Source: Bradyrhizobium sp. S69
Lineage (GTDB): Bacteria; Pseudomonadota; Alphaproteobacteria; Rhizobiales; Xanthobacteraceae
Length of the DNA stretch: 64,000 bases
NCBI RefSeq assembly: GCF_009766005.1
Contig: NZ_LMUK01000027.1
Span: 167,637 to 231,636 of the forward strand
Direction: 5' to 3'
The notes under the pieces are model-generated. The model did no database searches. It was not told the origin of the DNA and saw only the letters and a list, made by a program, of their open reading frames with translations. Below, piece by piece: positions 42,981-52,106 of this stretch. The position numbers and the translations under genes were made by a program. Numbering within the stretch: the first letter of the stretch is position 1; each line of letters opens with the position of its first letter.

Positions 42981-44348
42981 ATGACACGGCAAATGGCGAT
43001 GGTCGGATTCCTGCAAGCGCAGAACTGCACCAACCTGCCGAGTTCGTGGCGCCATCCGGAATCGCGCGACGATTCGATGTCGGCGGACTATTACCAGGAA
43101 ATCGCCCGAATCCTGGAGGCCGGGAAATTCCACATGGCGTTCTTCGACGACCGGCTGGCGATGCCGGACCGCTACGGCAACGACCATGCCCACACCGTCG
43201 AATACGGCATCCGCTGCGTGAAGATGGATCCGATCGTGGTGCTGACCACGATGGGCATGGTCACCGAGAAGCTCGGGCTGGCATCGACCTGCTCGACCAC
43301 CTATTACGAGCCGTTCGACGTGGCGAGACGTTTCGCCACGCTCGATTTGATGAGCAACGGCCGCGCCGCCTGGAACGTCGTCACCTCCGTCAACGACGGC
43401 GAAGCCCACAATATGGGGCGCGAACAGCATCTCGAGCATGACCACCGTTATGACCGCGCCGACGAGTTCATGGAAGTCGTGCTCGGTCACTGGGATTCCT
43501 GGGAAGACGGTTCGCTGATCATCGACAAGAAGAGCGGGCGGTTCGCCGATCCGACCAAGGTGAAGCGGCTCGACCACAACGGCGCGTTCTTCAAGTCGCG
43601 CGGGCCGTTCACGGTACCGCGTTCGAGCCAGGGCCATCCCGTCGTGATCCAGGCCGGCGCCAGCGGTCGCGGCCAGCGTTTTGCGGGGCGATGGGGCGAA
43701 GTGATCTTTACCGCGGCCCGTAATCTCGCCAATGCCAAACAAGGCTATGATGCCATCAAGAGCGAAGCGGCCAAGGCCGGACGCGATCCCGAGCAGATGT
43801 TGCTGTGCAATCTGATCACGCCGGTGTGCGGCGCCACCAAGGCCGAGGCCGAGGACAAGATGGCGCTGATCGGCAAATTGCCGCTCGAAATCGACGCGCT
43901 GTCGCTGCTGGCGGAAGGGCTGAACTTCGACTTCGGCGCCAAGGGCATCGACGAGCCGCTCACCACGGAGGAATTGCAGGGCATGCAGGGCATGCTCGGG
44001 ATCCGCGATGGCGTGCTGAAGACGTCGGGCAAGGCCAACCCGAGCACGCGCGATTTCATCACCTTCTCCGGCCGCGGCCAGACCCAGGACGCGATGGTGG
44101 GCGGCCCGAAGGAAATCGCCGACCGGCTCGAGGAGATGTTCGTCAATCGTGGCTGCGACGGCTTTGTGATCGCGGCCACCTACGTGCCGGGCTCCTATGC
44201 CGACTTCGTCCGCCACATCGTGCCGGAATTGCAGCGGCGCGGCCTGTTCCATACCGACTATACCGGCAAGACGCTGCGCGAGAATCTCGGCCTGCGGCGC
44301 CCTGCCGCCGGCGCATGGAAAACCACGCCGCGCGCCGCGGCCGAATAA
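42981..44348 (+). CDS. flavin-dependent monooxygenase, NtaA/SnaA/DszA type
   Basis: A 455-residue LLM-class protein from ATG 42981 behind AAGGAGAGC. GKFHMAFFDDRLAMPD, EPFDVARRFATLDLMSNGRAAWNVVTS, AHNMGREQHLEHDHRYDRADEFMEVV and GHPVVIQAGASGRGQRFAGRWGEVIF are signatures of the nitrilotriacetate/pristinamycin/dibenzothiophene-sulfone monooxygenase group, which uses FMNH2 from a separate reductase. No reductase gene adjoins it. It probably oxidises the substrate of a small catabolic pathway with its neighbours. Confidence 0.93.
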   Translation: MTRQMAMVGFLQAQNCTNLPSSWRHPESRDDSMSADYYQEIARILEAGKFHMAFFDDRLAMPDRYGNDHAHTVEYGIRCVKMDPIVVLTTMGMVTEKLGLASTCSTTYYEPFDVARRFATLDLMSNGRAAWNVVTSVNDGEAHNMGREQHLEHDHRYDRADEFMEVVLGHWDSWEDGSLIIDKKSGRFADPTKVKRLDHNGAFFKSRGPFTVPRSSQGHPVVIQAGASGRGQRFAGRWGEVIFTAARNLANAKQGYDAIKSEAAKAGRDPEQMLLCNLITPVCGATKAEAEDKMALIGKLPLEIDALSLLAEGLNFDFGAKGIDEPLTTEELQGMQGMLGIRDGVLKTSGKANPSTRDFITFSGRGQTQDAMVGGPKEIADRLEEMFVNRGCDGFVIAATYVPGSYADFVRHIVPELQRRGLFHTDYTGKTLRENLGLRRPAAGAWKTTPRAAAE

Positions 44349-44360
44349 TAGGGATGACAG

Positions 44361-45158
44361 ATGCGTTGGCTCAAATTCACCGCCGCCGGACACACTGCGG
44401 GACAAGCTTCTTGGGGCCTCGTCGAGGCCGACAAGGTCATCACCGTCAGCGGCGACCCGTTCGGCGAGTGGCAACGCACGGCGCAGACCCACGCGCTGAA
44501 GGACGTCAAGATCGAGCTGCCGCTGGTGCCGCGCACGTTCTATTGCGTCGGCCTCAACTATCTCAAGCATCTCAAGGAAGCCGCCGACAAGGCCGGCACG
44601 GTCCCCAACATCCCTGACAGACCCGAGATCGGTTATCGCGCGCAAAATGCGCTGATCGCGCACGACGAGGATGTCGTGATCCCGGCCAACGCCACCGAGA
44701 AGATTCATTACGAGGGCGAACTCGTGGTCGTGATCGGCAAGAAGGCAAGGCACCTTTCCGAAGCGGACGCGATGTCGTGCGTGTTCGGCTACACCATCGG
44801 CAACGATGTCAGCGAGCGCAGCTGGCAGAAGGCCGATCGTGGGCTTTGGCGCGCCAAGAACGCCGACACCTTCAAGCCGATGGGTCCGTGGATCGAGACC
44901 GATGTCGATCTCGACAGCATGGAAACCGCCATCAGGGTCAACGGCAAGCAGACCGGCCGCTTCCACACCAACGATATGATCTTCGGCATCAAGCCGTTCA
45001 TCGTCGAACTGACCAAATATTTTACGCTGTGGCCGGGCGATGTGATCTGGATGGGGACCGATGGCGCCTCGCCCGACCTGCGGGCGGGCGACGTCGTCGA
45101 GATCGACATCACCGGCATCGGCACCCTGCGCAACAGGTTCGTCGCGGAGCAGCGATAG
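44361..45158 (+). CDS. fumarylacetoacetate hydrolase family protein
   Basis: A 265-residue FAH-fold enzyme. FYCVGLNYLKHLKEAA, KIHYEGELVVVIGKKARHLSEADA (acidic metal ligands), FGYTIGNDVSERSWQ and LWPGDVIWMGTDGASPDLRAGDVVEIDI are conserved family blocks. Members hydrolyse or decarboxylate acylpyruvates and 2-oxo-diacids. It lies 12 bp after the monooxygenase gene in the same operon, consistent with ring- or chain-cleavage product processing. Substrate unknown. Confidence 0.93.
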   Translation: MRWLKFTAAGHTAGQASWGLVEADKVITVSGDPFGEWQRTAQTHALKDVKIELPLVPRTFYCVGLNYLKHLKEAADKAGTVPNIPDRPEIGYRAQNALIAHDEDVVIPANATEKIHYEGELVVVIGKKARHLSEADAMSCVFGYTIGNDVSERSWQKADRGLWRAKNADTFKPMGPWIETDVDLDSMETAIRVNGKQTGRFHTNDMIFGIKPFIVELTKYFTLWPGDVIWMGTDGASPDLRAGDVVEIDITGIGTLRNRFVAEQR

Positions 45159-45165
45159 AGCGGGA

Positions 45166-45476
45166 TGATTATTGATTGAATCGGCCGCGATTTCCCTTCA
45201 CCTACCCGCCCAACTCGGGTCTACCCGAGTTGGGCATTATATCGATCGAAGTCGGATATATCCGACTTCGATTGGGAGAGGTCGGCGCCAACGGGTCGCG
45301 CGAATGCGCGCCCGATGACAAGCTCCGCGCCGGGTGAGGGGTTAGGGCCTCTCGTTTGGCATACGAGCCCTCACCCGATTTGCACCGGACGATGCTTCGC
45401 ATCGCCGGGAGCAAATCGACCTCTCCCCGCCGGGGAGAGGTGAAGGGAAGCAGCCCCGGCTCAATCTCATCTCATC
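45166..45476. repeat. ~310-bp composite repeat, copy 1
   Basis: Almost identical to 52290-52612. It starts TGATTATTGATTGAATCGGC and contains a series of palindromes: CCAACTCGGGT/ACCCGAGTTGG (~45210-45233), a perfect 28-bp palindrome centred on GGATATATCC (45245-45272), GGTGAGGGGTTAGGG facing CCCTCACC, and CTCTCCCCGCCGGGGAGAG near the end. No frame in it codes credibly. It fills the gap between the FAH gene and the Lrp gene. Confidence 0.85.
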
Positions 45477-45489
45477 GTGCGCTAGACGC

Positions 45490-45969
45490 CTACCCCGTTC
45501 GCGCCCGCTTCGACTTGAACGGCAGTGCCACGCCGGTCTTGATCTCCTTCAGGATCATGTTGGTGCGAACGGTTCGGATGCCGGGCAGGCGGAACATGAA
45601 GTCATCGAGGAACTGGTTATAGGCCTGCATGTCGCGCACCACGACGCGCAGATGATAATCGGCATCGCCGGTGGTGGCGAAACATTCCAGCACCTCGGCG
45701 CGCCGCGTCACTTGCGATACGAACTCGTCGACGAATTTGGCATCGTGACGCTCCAGCGAGACATGCAGGATCGCCGAGGTCGCAAAGCCGGCGCGCTCGC
45801 GCTCCACCAGCGCTGAGTAGCCGCGGATGACACCGGATTCCTCCAGGCCACGAACCCTGCGCCAGCACGCCGAGGTCGACATGCCGACCGCTTCGGCGAG
45901 TTGCTGATTGGTGGCCCGGCCATCCCGTTGCAGCGTCGCGAGAATCCGTTCGTCCTGCTCCTCAACCAT
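45490..45969 (-). CDS. Lrp/AsnC-family regulator, divergent from iorA-like gene
   Basis: A 159-residue protein from ATG 45969 behind GAGGATTTC. HTH at ~1-50 (DERILATLQRDGRATNQQLAEAVGMSTSACWRRVRGLEESGVIRGY), then the RAM ligand-binding domain (AILHVSLERHDAKFVDEFVSQVTRRAEVLECFATTGDADYHLRVVVRDMQAY). The divergent indolepyruvate oxidoreductase gene, in amino-acid breakdown, is the classic target of such regulators, with an aromatic amino acid or its keto acid as probable effector (inference). Confidence 0.95.
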   Translation of the reverse strand: MVEEQDERILATLQRDGRATNQQLAEAVGMSTSACWRRVRGLEESGVIRGYSALVERERAGFATSAILHVSLERHDAKFVDEFVSQVTRRAEVLECFATTGDADYHLRVVVRDMQAYNQFLDDFMFRLPGIRTVRTNMILKEIKTGVALPFKSKRARTG

Positions 45970-45985
45970 GAAATCCTCGTAGATC

Positions 45986-46066
45986 GGTAGATATTGCCAA
46001 TAGTACACAGTAGCCGAAATATTCTACCATTTCTCTGCCTCTCAGGAAATGAATAGGTAAGACCTA
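45986..46066. promoter_or_regulatory. candidate Lrp-type operator region
   Basis: Between the two divergent starts, GGTAGATATT (45986-45995) faces AATATTCTACC (46018-46028), an AT-rich dyad typical of Lrp sites. A second smaller palindrome, TAGGT-AAG-ACCTA, is at 46054-46066. Placement over both promoters fits autoregulation plus control of the oxidoreductase gene. Confidence 0.5.
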
Positions 46067-46099
46067 CCGGACGACAGGCCCTACCGTGGATCGCGCAAC

Positions 46100-49000
46100 A
46101 TGATGCAGCGGGATCGGCCAATGGACGACACTCCAGCCCTCGACGCCTACCAGCTTTCCGACCGCTACGACCGCGAGCGCGGCCGGGTGTTCCTGACCGG
46201 CACGCAGGCGATCGTCCGCATCGCGCTCGACCAATCGAAGCGAGACCGCGCCGCGAAGCTCGATACCGCCGGCTTCATCTCCGGCTATCGCGGCTCTCCC
46301 CTCGGCGGCATCGATGTCGAGCTGTGGCGCATCCAGGAGCGGTTGAAGACGGAGCGGATCGAATTCCTGCCCGCCGTCAACGAAGACCTCGCGGCGACCG
46401 CCGTGCTGGGCTCGCAGCAGGTCGAGACCCAGGCGGGACGCACGGTGCAGGGTGTGTTCGGTCTCTGGTACGGCAAGGGGCCGGGTGTCGACCGCTCCGG
46501 CGACGCCTTGAAGCACGGCAACGCCTATGGCTCTTCGCCGCATGGCGGCGTGCTGGTGGTCGCCGGCGACGACCATGGCTGCGTCTCCTCGTCGATGCCG
46601 CACCAGTCCGACGTCGCCTTCATGAGCTGGTTCATGCCGACGCTGCATCCGGCCAGCGTCGGCGAATATCTCGCATTCGGCGAATATGGCTATGCGCTCA
46701 GTCGATTCTCCGGAATGTGGGTCGGCTTCAAGGCGATCTCCGAGATCGTGGAATCCGGCGCCTCGGTCGAATTGCAGCCGCCGCGGAATTTTGCAGTGCC
46801 GGACTTCACCCCGCCGCCGGGCGGCCTGCATTATCGCTGGCCCGATTTGCCAGGCCCGCAGATCGAGGAGCGGCTGGAGGCCAAGAAACACGCCGTCTAC
46901 GCCTTCGCCAAGGCCAATCCGATCGATCGCCGGATCTACGACGTCGCGCAGGCCACCTACGGCATCGTCACCACCGGCAAGGCCCATCTCGACCTGATGG
47001 AAGCATTGCGGTTGATCGGCCTCGATGAATCGAGTTGCCGCCGTCTCGGCATCGACATCTACAAGGTCGGCATGGTGTGGCCGCTGGCGCTGCACGACGC
47101 CATGGCGTTCGTCAAAGGCAAGCGCGAAATCCTGGTGGTGGAAGAAAAGCGCGGCATCATCGAAAGCCAGTTCAAGGAATATTTCTACGACTATCCGGGC
47201 TCCAAGCCGGAGCGGATGGTCGGCAAACACGACGAAAGCGGCGCGCGGCTGATTTCGTGGACCGGCGAATTGTCGCCGCGCGGGCTGGCCTTCGTGCTGG
47301 CGCGGCGGCTCGATCCGATGTTTCCGGGACTTGCGCTCGGCGCCCGTGCGGCCGCGCTGAACCCGGACCTCCAGCGCATGATCACGGTCGCGGGTGCAAC
47401 GCGCACGCCGTATTTCTGCTCGGGCTGCCCGCACAACAGCTCGACCAAAGTACCCGAAGGCTCGAAGGCGCTGGCCGGGATCGGCTGTCATTTCATGGCA
47501 AGCTGGATGGACCGCGAGACCTCGTCGCTGATCCAGATGGGCGGCGAAGGCGTCAACTGGGTGGCATCGTCGAAATTCACCGGCGGCAAGCATATCTTCC
47601 AGAACCTCGGCGAAGGCACCTACTACCATTCCGGTTCGATGGCGATCCGGCAGGCGATCGCGGCCGGCACCAACATCACCTACAAGATCCTGTTCAACGA
47701 TGCGGTCGCGATGACCGGCGGCCAGCCGGTCGACGGACCGGTCAGCGTCCACGCCATCGCCCACAGCGTTCGCGCCGAAGGCGTCGCGCGCATCGCGCTG
47801 GTGTCGGACGATGCGTCCCAATTCGAGGCCGCCGACTTTCCCGGCGGCGTCACCCTCCATCCGCGCGAAGATCTCGACGCCGTGCAAAGGGAGCTGCGCG
47901 ATGTCTCCGGCGTCTCGGTGCTGATTTATCAGCAGACCTGCGCGACCGAGAAGCGCCGCCGGCGCAAGCGCGGCGAGATCGCCGATCCACCGCGCTTCGC
48001 CTATATCAACGATCTCGTCTGTGAAGGTTGCGGCGATTGCTCGGTCGAATCGAATTGTCTCAGTGTCGAGCCAAAGGAAACGCCGTTCGGCCGCAAGCGC
48101 CGGATCAATCTTTCGACCTGCAACAAGGATTTTTCCTGCGTCAACGGCTTCTGTCCGAGTTTTGTCACGATCGAGGGCGGCAAGCGCCGGGCGAAAGCCG
48201 CAAGCGTGATCGATCCGCAGGCGCGCGCCGACACGCTGCCGACACCTGCCCTCGCGCCGCTCAGCCGCCCCTATGATCTCCTGGTGACCGGCGTCGGCGG
48301 CACCGGCGTCATTACCGTCGGTGCGCTCATCAGCATGGCGGCCCATCTCGAGGGACGCGGCACATCTGTGCTGGACTTCACGGGATTCGCGCAGAAATTC
48401 GGCCCGGTGCTGAGCTATCTGCGGATCGCATCGACCCCTGAGCAATTGTATCAGGTTCGCATCGATCAAGGCGCGGCCGACGCGCTGATCGGCTGCGACC
48501 TCGTCGTCAGTTCCTCGCCCAAGGCCTCCGGCGCCTACCGCGCCGGTATGCGCGCGGTGATCAACACCGCGGAAATGCCGACCGGCGACGTCGTGCGCTT
48601 CCGCGACGCCGATCTCGCGGTCGACGAGCGGCTGCGGGCCATCGGGCGCGTCATTGGCGACGATCATCTTGCGACGATCAACGCCAATGTGCTTGCCGAG
48701 CAGCTGCTGGGCGATAGCGTCTACGCCAATGTCATCATGCTCGGCTTTGCCTGGCAGCAAGGCCTGCTGCCGCTGTCGCTGCAAGCGCTGTGGCGCGCGA
48801 TCGAACTCAACGGCGTCACCGTCGACCGCAACAAGCAGGCGTTCGCGTGGGGCCGGATCGCGGCCGCCGATCCCGATTTCCTGCCGCGTTCCACCGGCAC
48901 GCCAGCCAAGGAGACCGAGACGCTCGACCAGGTGATCGCCCGTCGCGTGGCCTTCCTCGAGGCCTACCAGAACAGGGCCTATGCCGCGCGTTACGAGGCT

Positions 49001-49543
49001 GTGGTCGCGCGGGTGCGCAGCGCTGAGGCCGCGTTGGGAACTCAAGCCCTGACGGAGGCCGTGGCGCGGGCGCTGTTCAAGCTGATGGCCTACAAGGACG
49101 AGTACGAGGTGGCGCGCCTGCACATGGCAAGCGGCTTTCTCGACGAATTGCAGCGCGAATTCGAAGGCAACTTCTCCATCAACTACCATCTGGCGCCGCC
49201 GTTGCTGCCGGCCGGGCTCGACGCCCGCGGCCGCCCGCGCAAGCGCAGCTTCGGGCCGTGGATCCAGCGACCGCTCAAGATATTGGCGCGACTGAAAGTG
49301 CTGCGCGGCACGCCGCTCGATCCGTTCGGCTACACCGCCGAGCGGCGCGCCGAGCGCGGGCTGATCGGCTGGTATGAAGCGCAAATCGATCACCTGCTGG
49401 GCAAGCTCGATGCGAAGCGTTTGCCCGAGTTGCTGAAGATCGCGCGCGCGCCGCTCGACATCCGCGGCTACGGCCCGGTGAAGGAAGCCGCGATGCGCAA
49501 GGTGCAGGCCGAAGTGGCGCAACTCGCAGCGCGGCTGGCGTGA
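46100..49543 (+). CDS. fused indolepyruvate:ferredoxin oxidoreductase
   Basis: A 1147-residue protein combining alpha and beta parts, as in alpha- and betaproteobacterial IOR. Residues ~10-450 are the pyrimidine-binding and TPP regions (DTAGFISGYRGSPLGGID), with CSGCPHNSST and GIGCHFMASWM near 440-465. CEGCGDCSVESNC and CNKDFSCVNGFCPS (~635-690) provide Cys for Fe-S clusters. The gamma-type domain follows (LLVTGVGGTGVITVGALISMAAHLEG), and a C-terminal extension of unknown role (~930-1147). It decarboxylates arylpyruvates from aromatic amino acids to acyl-CoA, reducing ferredoxin. Divergent from an Lrp regulator. Confidence 0.94.
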   Translation: MMQRDRPMDDTPALDAYQLSDRYDRERGRVFLTGTQAIVRIALDQSKRDRAAKLDTAGFISGYRGSPLGGIDVELWRIQERLKTERIEFLPAVNEDLAATAVLGSQQVETQAGRTVQGVFGLWYGKGPGVDRSGDALKHGNAYGSSPHGGVLVVAGDDHGCVSSSMPHQSDVAFMSWFMPTLHPASVGEYLAFGEYGYALSRFSGMWVGFKAISEIVESGASVELQPPRNFAVPDFTPPPGGLHYRWPDLPGPQIEERLEAKKHAVYAFAKANPIDRRIYDVAQATYGIVTTGKAHLDLMEALRLIGLDESSCRRLGIDIYKVGMVWPLALHDAMAFVKGKREILVVEEKRGIIESQFKEYFYDYPGSKPERMVGKHDESGARLISWTGELSPRGLAFVLARRLDPMFPGLALGARAAALNPDLQRMITVAGATRTPYFCSGCPHNSSTKVPEGSKALAGIGCHFMASWMDRETSSLIQMGGEGVNWVASSKFTGGKHIFQNLGEGTYYHSGSMAIRQAIAAGTNITYKILFNDAVAMTGGQPVDGPVSVHAIAHSVRAEGVARIALVSDDASQFEAADFPGGVTLHPREDLDAVQRELRDVSGVSVLIYQQTCATEKRRRRKRGEIADPPRFAYINDLVCEGCGDCSVESNCLSVEPKETPFGRKRRINLSTCNKDFSCVNGFCPSFVTIEGGKRRAKAASVIDPQARADTLPTPALAPLSRPYDLLVTGVGGTGVITVGALISMAAHLEGRGTSVLDFTGFAQKFGPVLSYLRIASTPEQLYQVRIDQGAADALIGCDLVVSSSPKASGAYRAGMRAVINTAEMPTGDVVRFRDADLAVDERLRAIGRVIGDDHLATINANVLAEQLLGDSVYANVIMLGFAWQQGLLPLSLQALWRAIELNGVTVDRNKQAFAWGRIAAADPDFLPRSTGTPAKETETLDQVIARRVAFLEAYQNRAYAARYEAVVARVRSAEAALGTQALTEAVARALFKLMAYKDEYEVARLHMASGFLDELQREFEGNFSINYHLAPPLLPAGLDARGRPRKRSFGPWIQRPLKILARLKVLRGTPLDPFGYTAERRAERGLIGWYEAQIDHLLGKLDAKRLPELLKIARAPLDIRGYGPVKEAAMRKVQAEVAQLAARLA

Positions 49544-49618
49544 GCGGCGCGCGGTGCCGAGACGATTTAGCGGGCGGTGTTTTGCCCAGCTTCGCAATTT
49601 ACGATCGGTTCCACCGCC

Positions 49619-49738
49619 GTCGTCCCGGCGAAGGCCGGGACCCATAGCCCCTGGCCTTGATGAATGCAGAAGGCATTTGCTTCATTGCCTAAACGTGAGT
49701 CCTCGCCGTATGGGTCCCGGCGCAAGGCCGGGACGACG
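49619..49738. repeat. facing pair of GTCGTCCCGGC-type repeats
   Basis: GTCGTCCCGGCGAAGGCCGGGACCCATA at the left is the inverse of TATGGGTCCCGGCGCAAGGCCGGGACGAC at the right, about 60 bp apart. The same family occurs at 12325-12493. The facing pairs form a large cruciform-capable structure. Confidence 0.75.
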
Positions 49739-49816
49739 GCTGGATATAAATCCGCATTCCCGCGACACGATGCGCCCGAGTTTTGCAAATTCATTCGCCC
49801 TCAAAAAACAGAGAGG

Positions 49817-49928
49817 GCGCAGGGAAGACCGGGTGCGCGCTGCACCCGCGGTCTCGTGTGCAAAAGTAGCGAACAAAAACACACACGAGCATACAGGTTC
49901 AGCGGAAACACTCCGGCCTTCCCTGCGC
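49817..49928 (+). ncRNA. candidate structured RNA / structured repeat with nested stems
   Basis: Outer arms GCGCAGGGAAGACCGG (49817-49832) and CCGGCCTTCCCTGCGC (49913-49928) pair over 16 positions with one mismatch. Inside are hairpin GGGTGC-loop-GCACCC (49831-49847) and hairpin CTCGTGTG / CACACGAG (49853-49860 with 49882-49889), giving a multi-branched fold. The conserved-looking DNA continues to about 50160. I recall close relatives of this sequence dispersed in Bradyrhizobium genomes, so it may be a mobile repeat rather than a single-copy RNA gene. The strand is arbitrary. The rest of the 867-bp gap holds only repeats. Confidence 0.4.
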
Positions 49929-50302
49929 AATGGCTTTACGGCTTATTCCGTGCTCTCCCCGGCGAGACCTGGCTTGCTTGTCACCGTCGTTCCCGAGAGG
50001 CGTGAGCTTCCTAGGAACTTGACACCTGCCATCGGGGCGTCAGGACCACACGACTTTGCCGTACGCGATCGCTTGCGTTCGTCGTTCGCAAACTCCGCGT
50101 CCACCGCATCCCACCGCGCGTTTCGTGACGTGCGCAACGCCCCTCTTGTCGGGTAGGACGGCACCGAATACGCAACTGATTTGGGTCAAAAACAAAGCGG
50201 AATATTTTTGGCGCGGATACTGGACCCAGCGCTGGTGTGATCGGCTCGACGAGCAACGTAGGGATTGTGGGTGCTCGAACGTGGCAATTCAGTTCGTGTC
50301 TC

Positions 50303-50389
50303 GTAGGGTGGGCAAAGCGAAGCGTGCCCACCATGACAAATCCGGACTAAAATGGTGGGCACGGCGCAAGGCGCCTTTGCCCACCCTAC
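50303..50389. repeat. GTAGGGTGGGCAAA palindromic repeat
   Basis: GTAGGGTGGGCAAAG at the left faces CTTTGCCCACCCTAC at the right, with inner arms GTGCCCACCAT / ATGGTGGGCAC. A half copy is at 17100-17137. It lies just before the 3' end of the symporter gene and could form a hairpin at the end of that transcript. Confidence 0.75.
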
Positions 50390-50410
50390 CAGCTACGGTC
50401 TGCGTATGTA

Positions 50411-51907
50411 TCACGACCGCGCGGTTGCAACTGCCCTCGGCGAAATCAACCCGACGACCAATGTGGCGACGGCGGCGACCACGATGTTGAGGATCAACGC
50501 GCCGAGCCCGACGTAAAACACGTAACTGACGCCCTCGATATTGATGGTCGCAAGCGGCTTCAGCCCGCTGCTCCACGCCGTCCACGATCCCCAGCCGATT
50601 CCGACCGCCCAGCCCAGCAGCAGAGCCTCGGCGCGGAACCAGCGCGTGAACAGGCCAAACACCAGTGACGGAAAGGTCTGCAATATCCAGAGGCCGCCGA
50701 GCAATTGCAGGTCGAGCGCATATTGCGTCGGCAGGAACAGGATGAAGGCCAGCGCGCCGACCTTGACCACCAGCGAGGCGATCTTGGCGACCGCGGCTTC
50801 ACCGGCATGGCTGATGTCCGGGTTGACGTAGGATTTCCAGACGTTGCGGGTGAACAGATTGGCCGCGCCGATGCTCATCACCGCGGCCGGCACCAGCGCA
50901 CCGATCGCGATCGCCGAAAACGCAAAGCCGGCAAACCAGGACGGGAACAACGCCTTGAACAGCGCCGGCACCACGTCATTGGGCGTATCGACCTTGATGT
51001 GGGCCGCGTAGGCCATGTAGCCGAGCAGCGCGATCAGGCCAAGCAGCAACGTATAGGCCGGCAGCAGGATCGCGTTCTTGCGGATGGTGTCAGCGGATTT
51101 GGACGCGAAGATGCCGGTGAGCGTATGCGGATACATGAAGGCCGCCAGCGCCGAACCCAGCGCGAGCGAGGCGTAAGGCAGCATCTGCGCCGGCTTCAGG
51201 GTCAGACCGGTCGCACCGCCCTTGGCCGCAAAGGCGTCACCGGCGGCGGCAAACACCGCGCCGTAACCGCCGAGCTTCCACGGCACCAGCACCACCGCGA
51301 CCAGCACCACGATATAGATCATGATGTCCTTGACGAAGGCGATCAGCGCCGGCGCGCGCAGGCCCGAGCTATAGGTGTAGAGCGCCAGCACGATGAAGGC
51401 GGCGATGATCGGCAATTCTCCGGTGAGGCCCATCGCCTTGATCACCACCCCCATGCCGATCAGTTGCAGGGCGATATAAGGCATGGTCGCGACGATGCCG
51501 GTGAGTGCTACCGCCAGTTCGAGCCCACGCGAATGGTAAGTGCCCTGCACCACGTCGGCGGCGGTGACGTGGCCATTGGCATGCGCCACCTTCCACAACA
51601 GCGGCATGACGGCGAACACGAAGGGATAGACGACGATGGTATAGGGCAGTGCGAAGAAGCCGTAGGCGCCAACCGCATACACCAGCGCCGGCACTGCGAT
51701 CACGGTATAGGCGGTATAGAAATCGCCGCCGACCAGAAACCAGGTGATCCAGGTGCCAAATTGCCGCCCGCCCAATCCCCATTCGTCAAGGTGCTGCTCG
51801 GTGGCCGGACCTGACTTCCAGCGCGCCGCGAAGAAGCCCATCACCGTCACGAGCGCAAAGAAGAAAACGAAAACCGAGAGCGCAACCCATTCGATTTGAT
51901 CCGACAT
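50411..51907 (-). CDS. sodium:solute symporter family transporter
   Basis: A 498-residue membrane protein with about 13 helices in the LeuT-type SSS fold. WGLGGRQFGTWITWFLVGGDFYTAYTVIAVPALVYAVGAYGFFALPYTIVVYP and DVVQGTYHSRGLELAVALTGIVATMPYIALQLIGMGVVIKAMG are family blocks. Members with a DUF3311 partner transport monocarboxylates or similar solutes. The DUF3311 gene sits 19 bp upstream and is surely its operon partner. Substrate not determined. Confidence 0.94.
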   Translation of the reverse strand: MSDQIEWVALSVFVFFFALVTVMGFFAARWKSGPATEQHLDEWGLGGRQFGTWITWFLVGGDFYTAYTVIAVPALVYAVGAYGFFALPYTIVVYPFVFAVMPLLWKVAHANGHVTAADVVQGTYHSRGLELAVALTGIVATMPYIALQLIGMGVVIKAMGLTGELPIIAAFIVLALYTYSSGLRAPALIAFVKDIMIYIVVLVAVVLVPWKLGGYGAVFAAAGDAFAAKGGATGLTLKPAQMLPYASLALGSALAAFMYPHTLTGIFASKSADTIRKNAILLPAYTLLLGLIALLGYMAYAAHIKVDTPNDVVPALFKALFPSWFAGFAFSAIAIGALVPAAVMSIGAANLFTRNVWKSYVNPDISHAGEAAVAKIASLVVKVGALAFILFLPTQYALDLQLLGGLWILQTFPSLVFGLFTRWFRAEALLLGWAVGIGWGSWTAWSSGLKPLATINIEGVSYVFYVGLGALILNIVVAAVATLVVGLISPRAVATARS

Positions 51908-51926
51908 CGTGATGCTCTTTCCGGTC

Positions 51927-52106
51927 TTACTGCGCTTCGTCGGGGGTACGGCTGCGGTAGACCAGCCAGATCAGCAGCGCCGTGATCGGCACCCACGCGA
52001 GCTGATACCAGTAGAAGAACGGAAAGCCGAACAGCGACGGCTCGGCAAAATTGAAGAACGGTACCCACAACAGGCCAACAAAAGGCAACAACAACAGGAC
52101 CCACAT
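51927..52106 (-). CDS. DUF3311 small membrane protein, symporter partner
   Basis: A 59-residue protein from ATG 52106 behind GGGAGGTGCC. Two membrane helices (LLLLPFVGLLWVPFF; WYQLAWVPITALLIWLVYR) with FAEPSLFGFPFFYWYQLAW in between, the DUF3311 signature. It occurs next to SSS symporters in many bacteria and may be an accessory subunit. A longer frame starting at 52277 is rejected: its upstream part is not membrane-like and has no ribosome-binding site. Confidence 0.92.
   Translation of the reverse strand: MWVLLLLPFVGLLWVPFFNFAEPSLFGFPFFYWYQLAWVPITALLIWLVYRSRTPDEAQ

Noticed and set aside
42777..44966. 729-codon minus-strand frame across the catabolic operon
   Set aside because: Same kind of antisense shadow; it crosses three genes with recognised families on the plus strand.
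46064..49645. 1193-codon minus-strand frame opposite the indolepyruvate oxidoreductase
   Set aside because: Arg/His/Asp/Gln-rich product typical of antisense to a high-GC3 gene; the plus-strand frame has clear TPP and Fe-S motifs.
49554..50156. 200-codon plus-strand frame in the intergenic region after the ior gene
   Set aside because: It runs through the repeat pair and the structured element; no family, no start signal, poor codon use.
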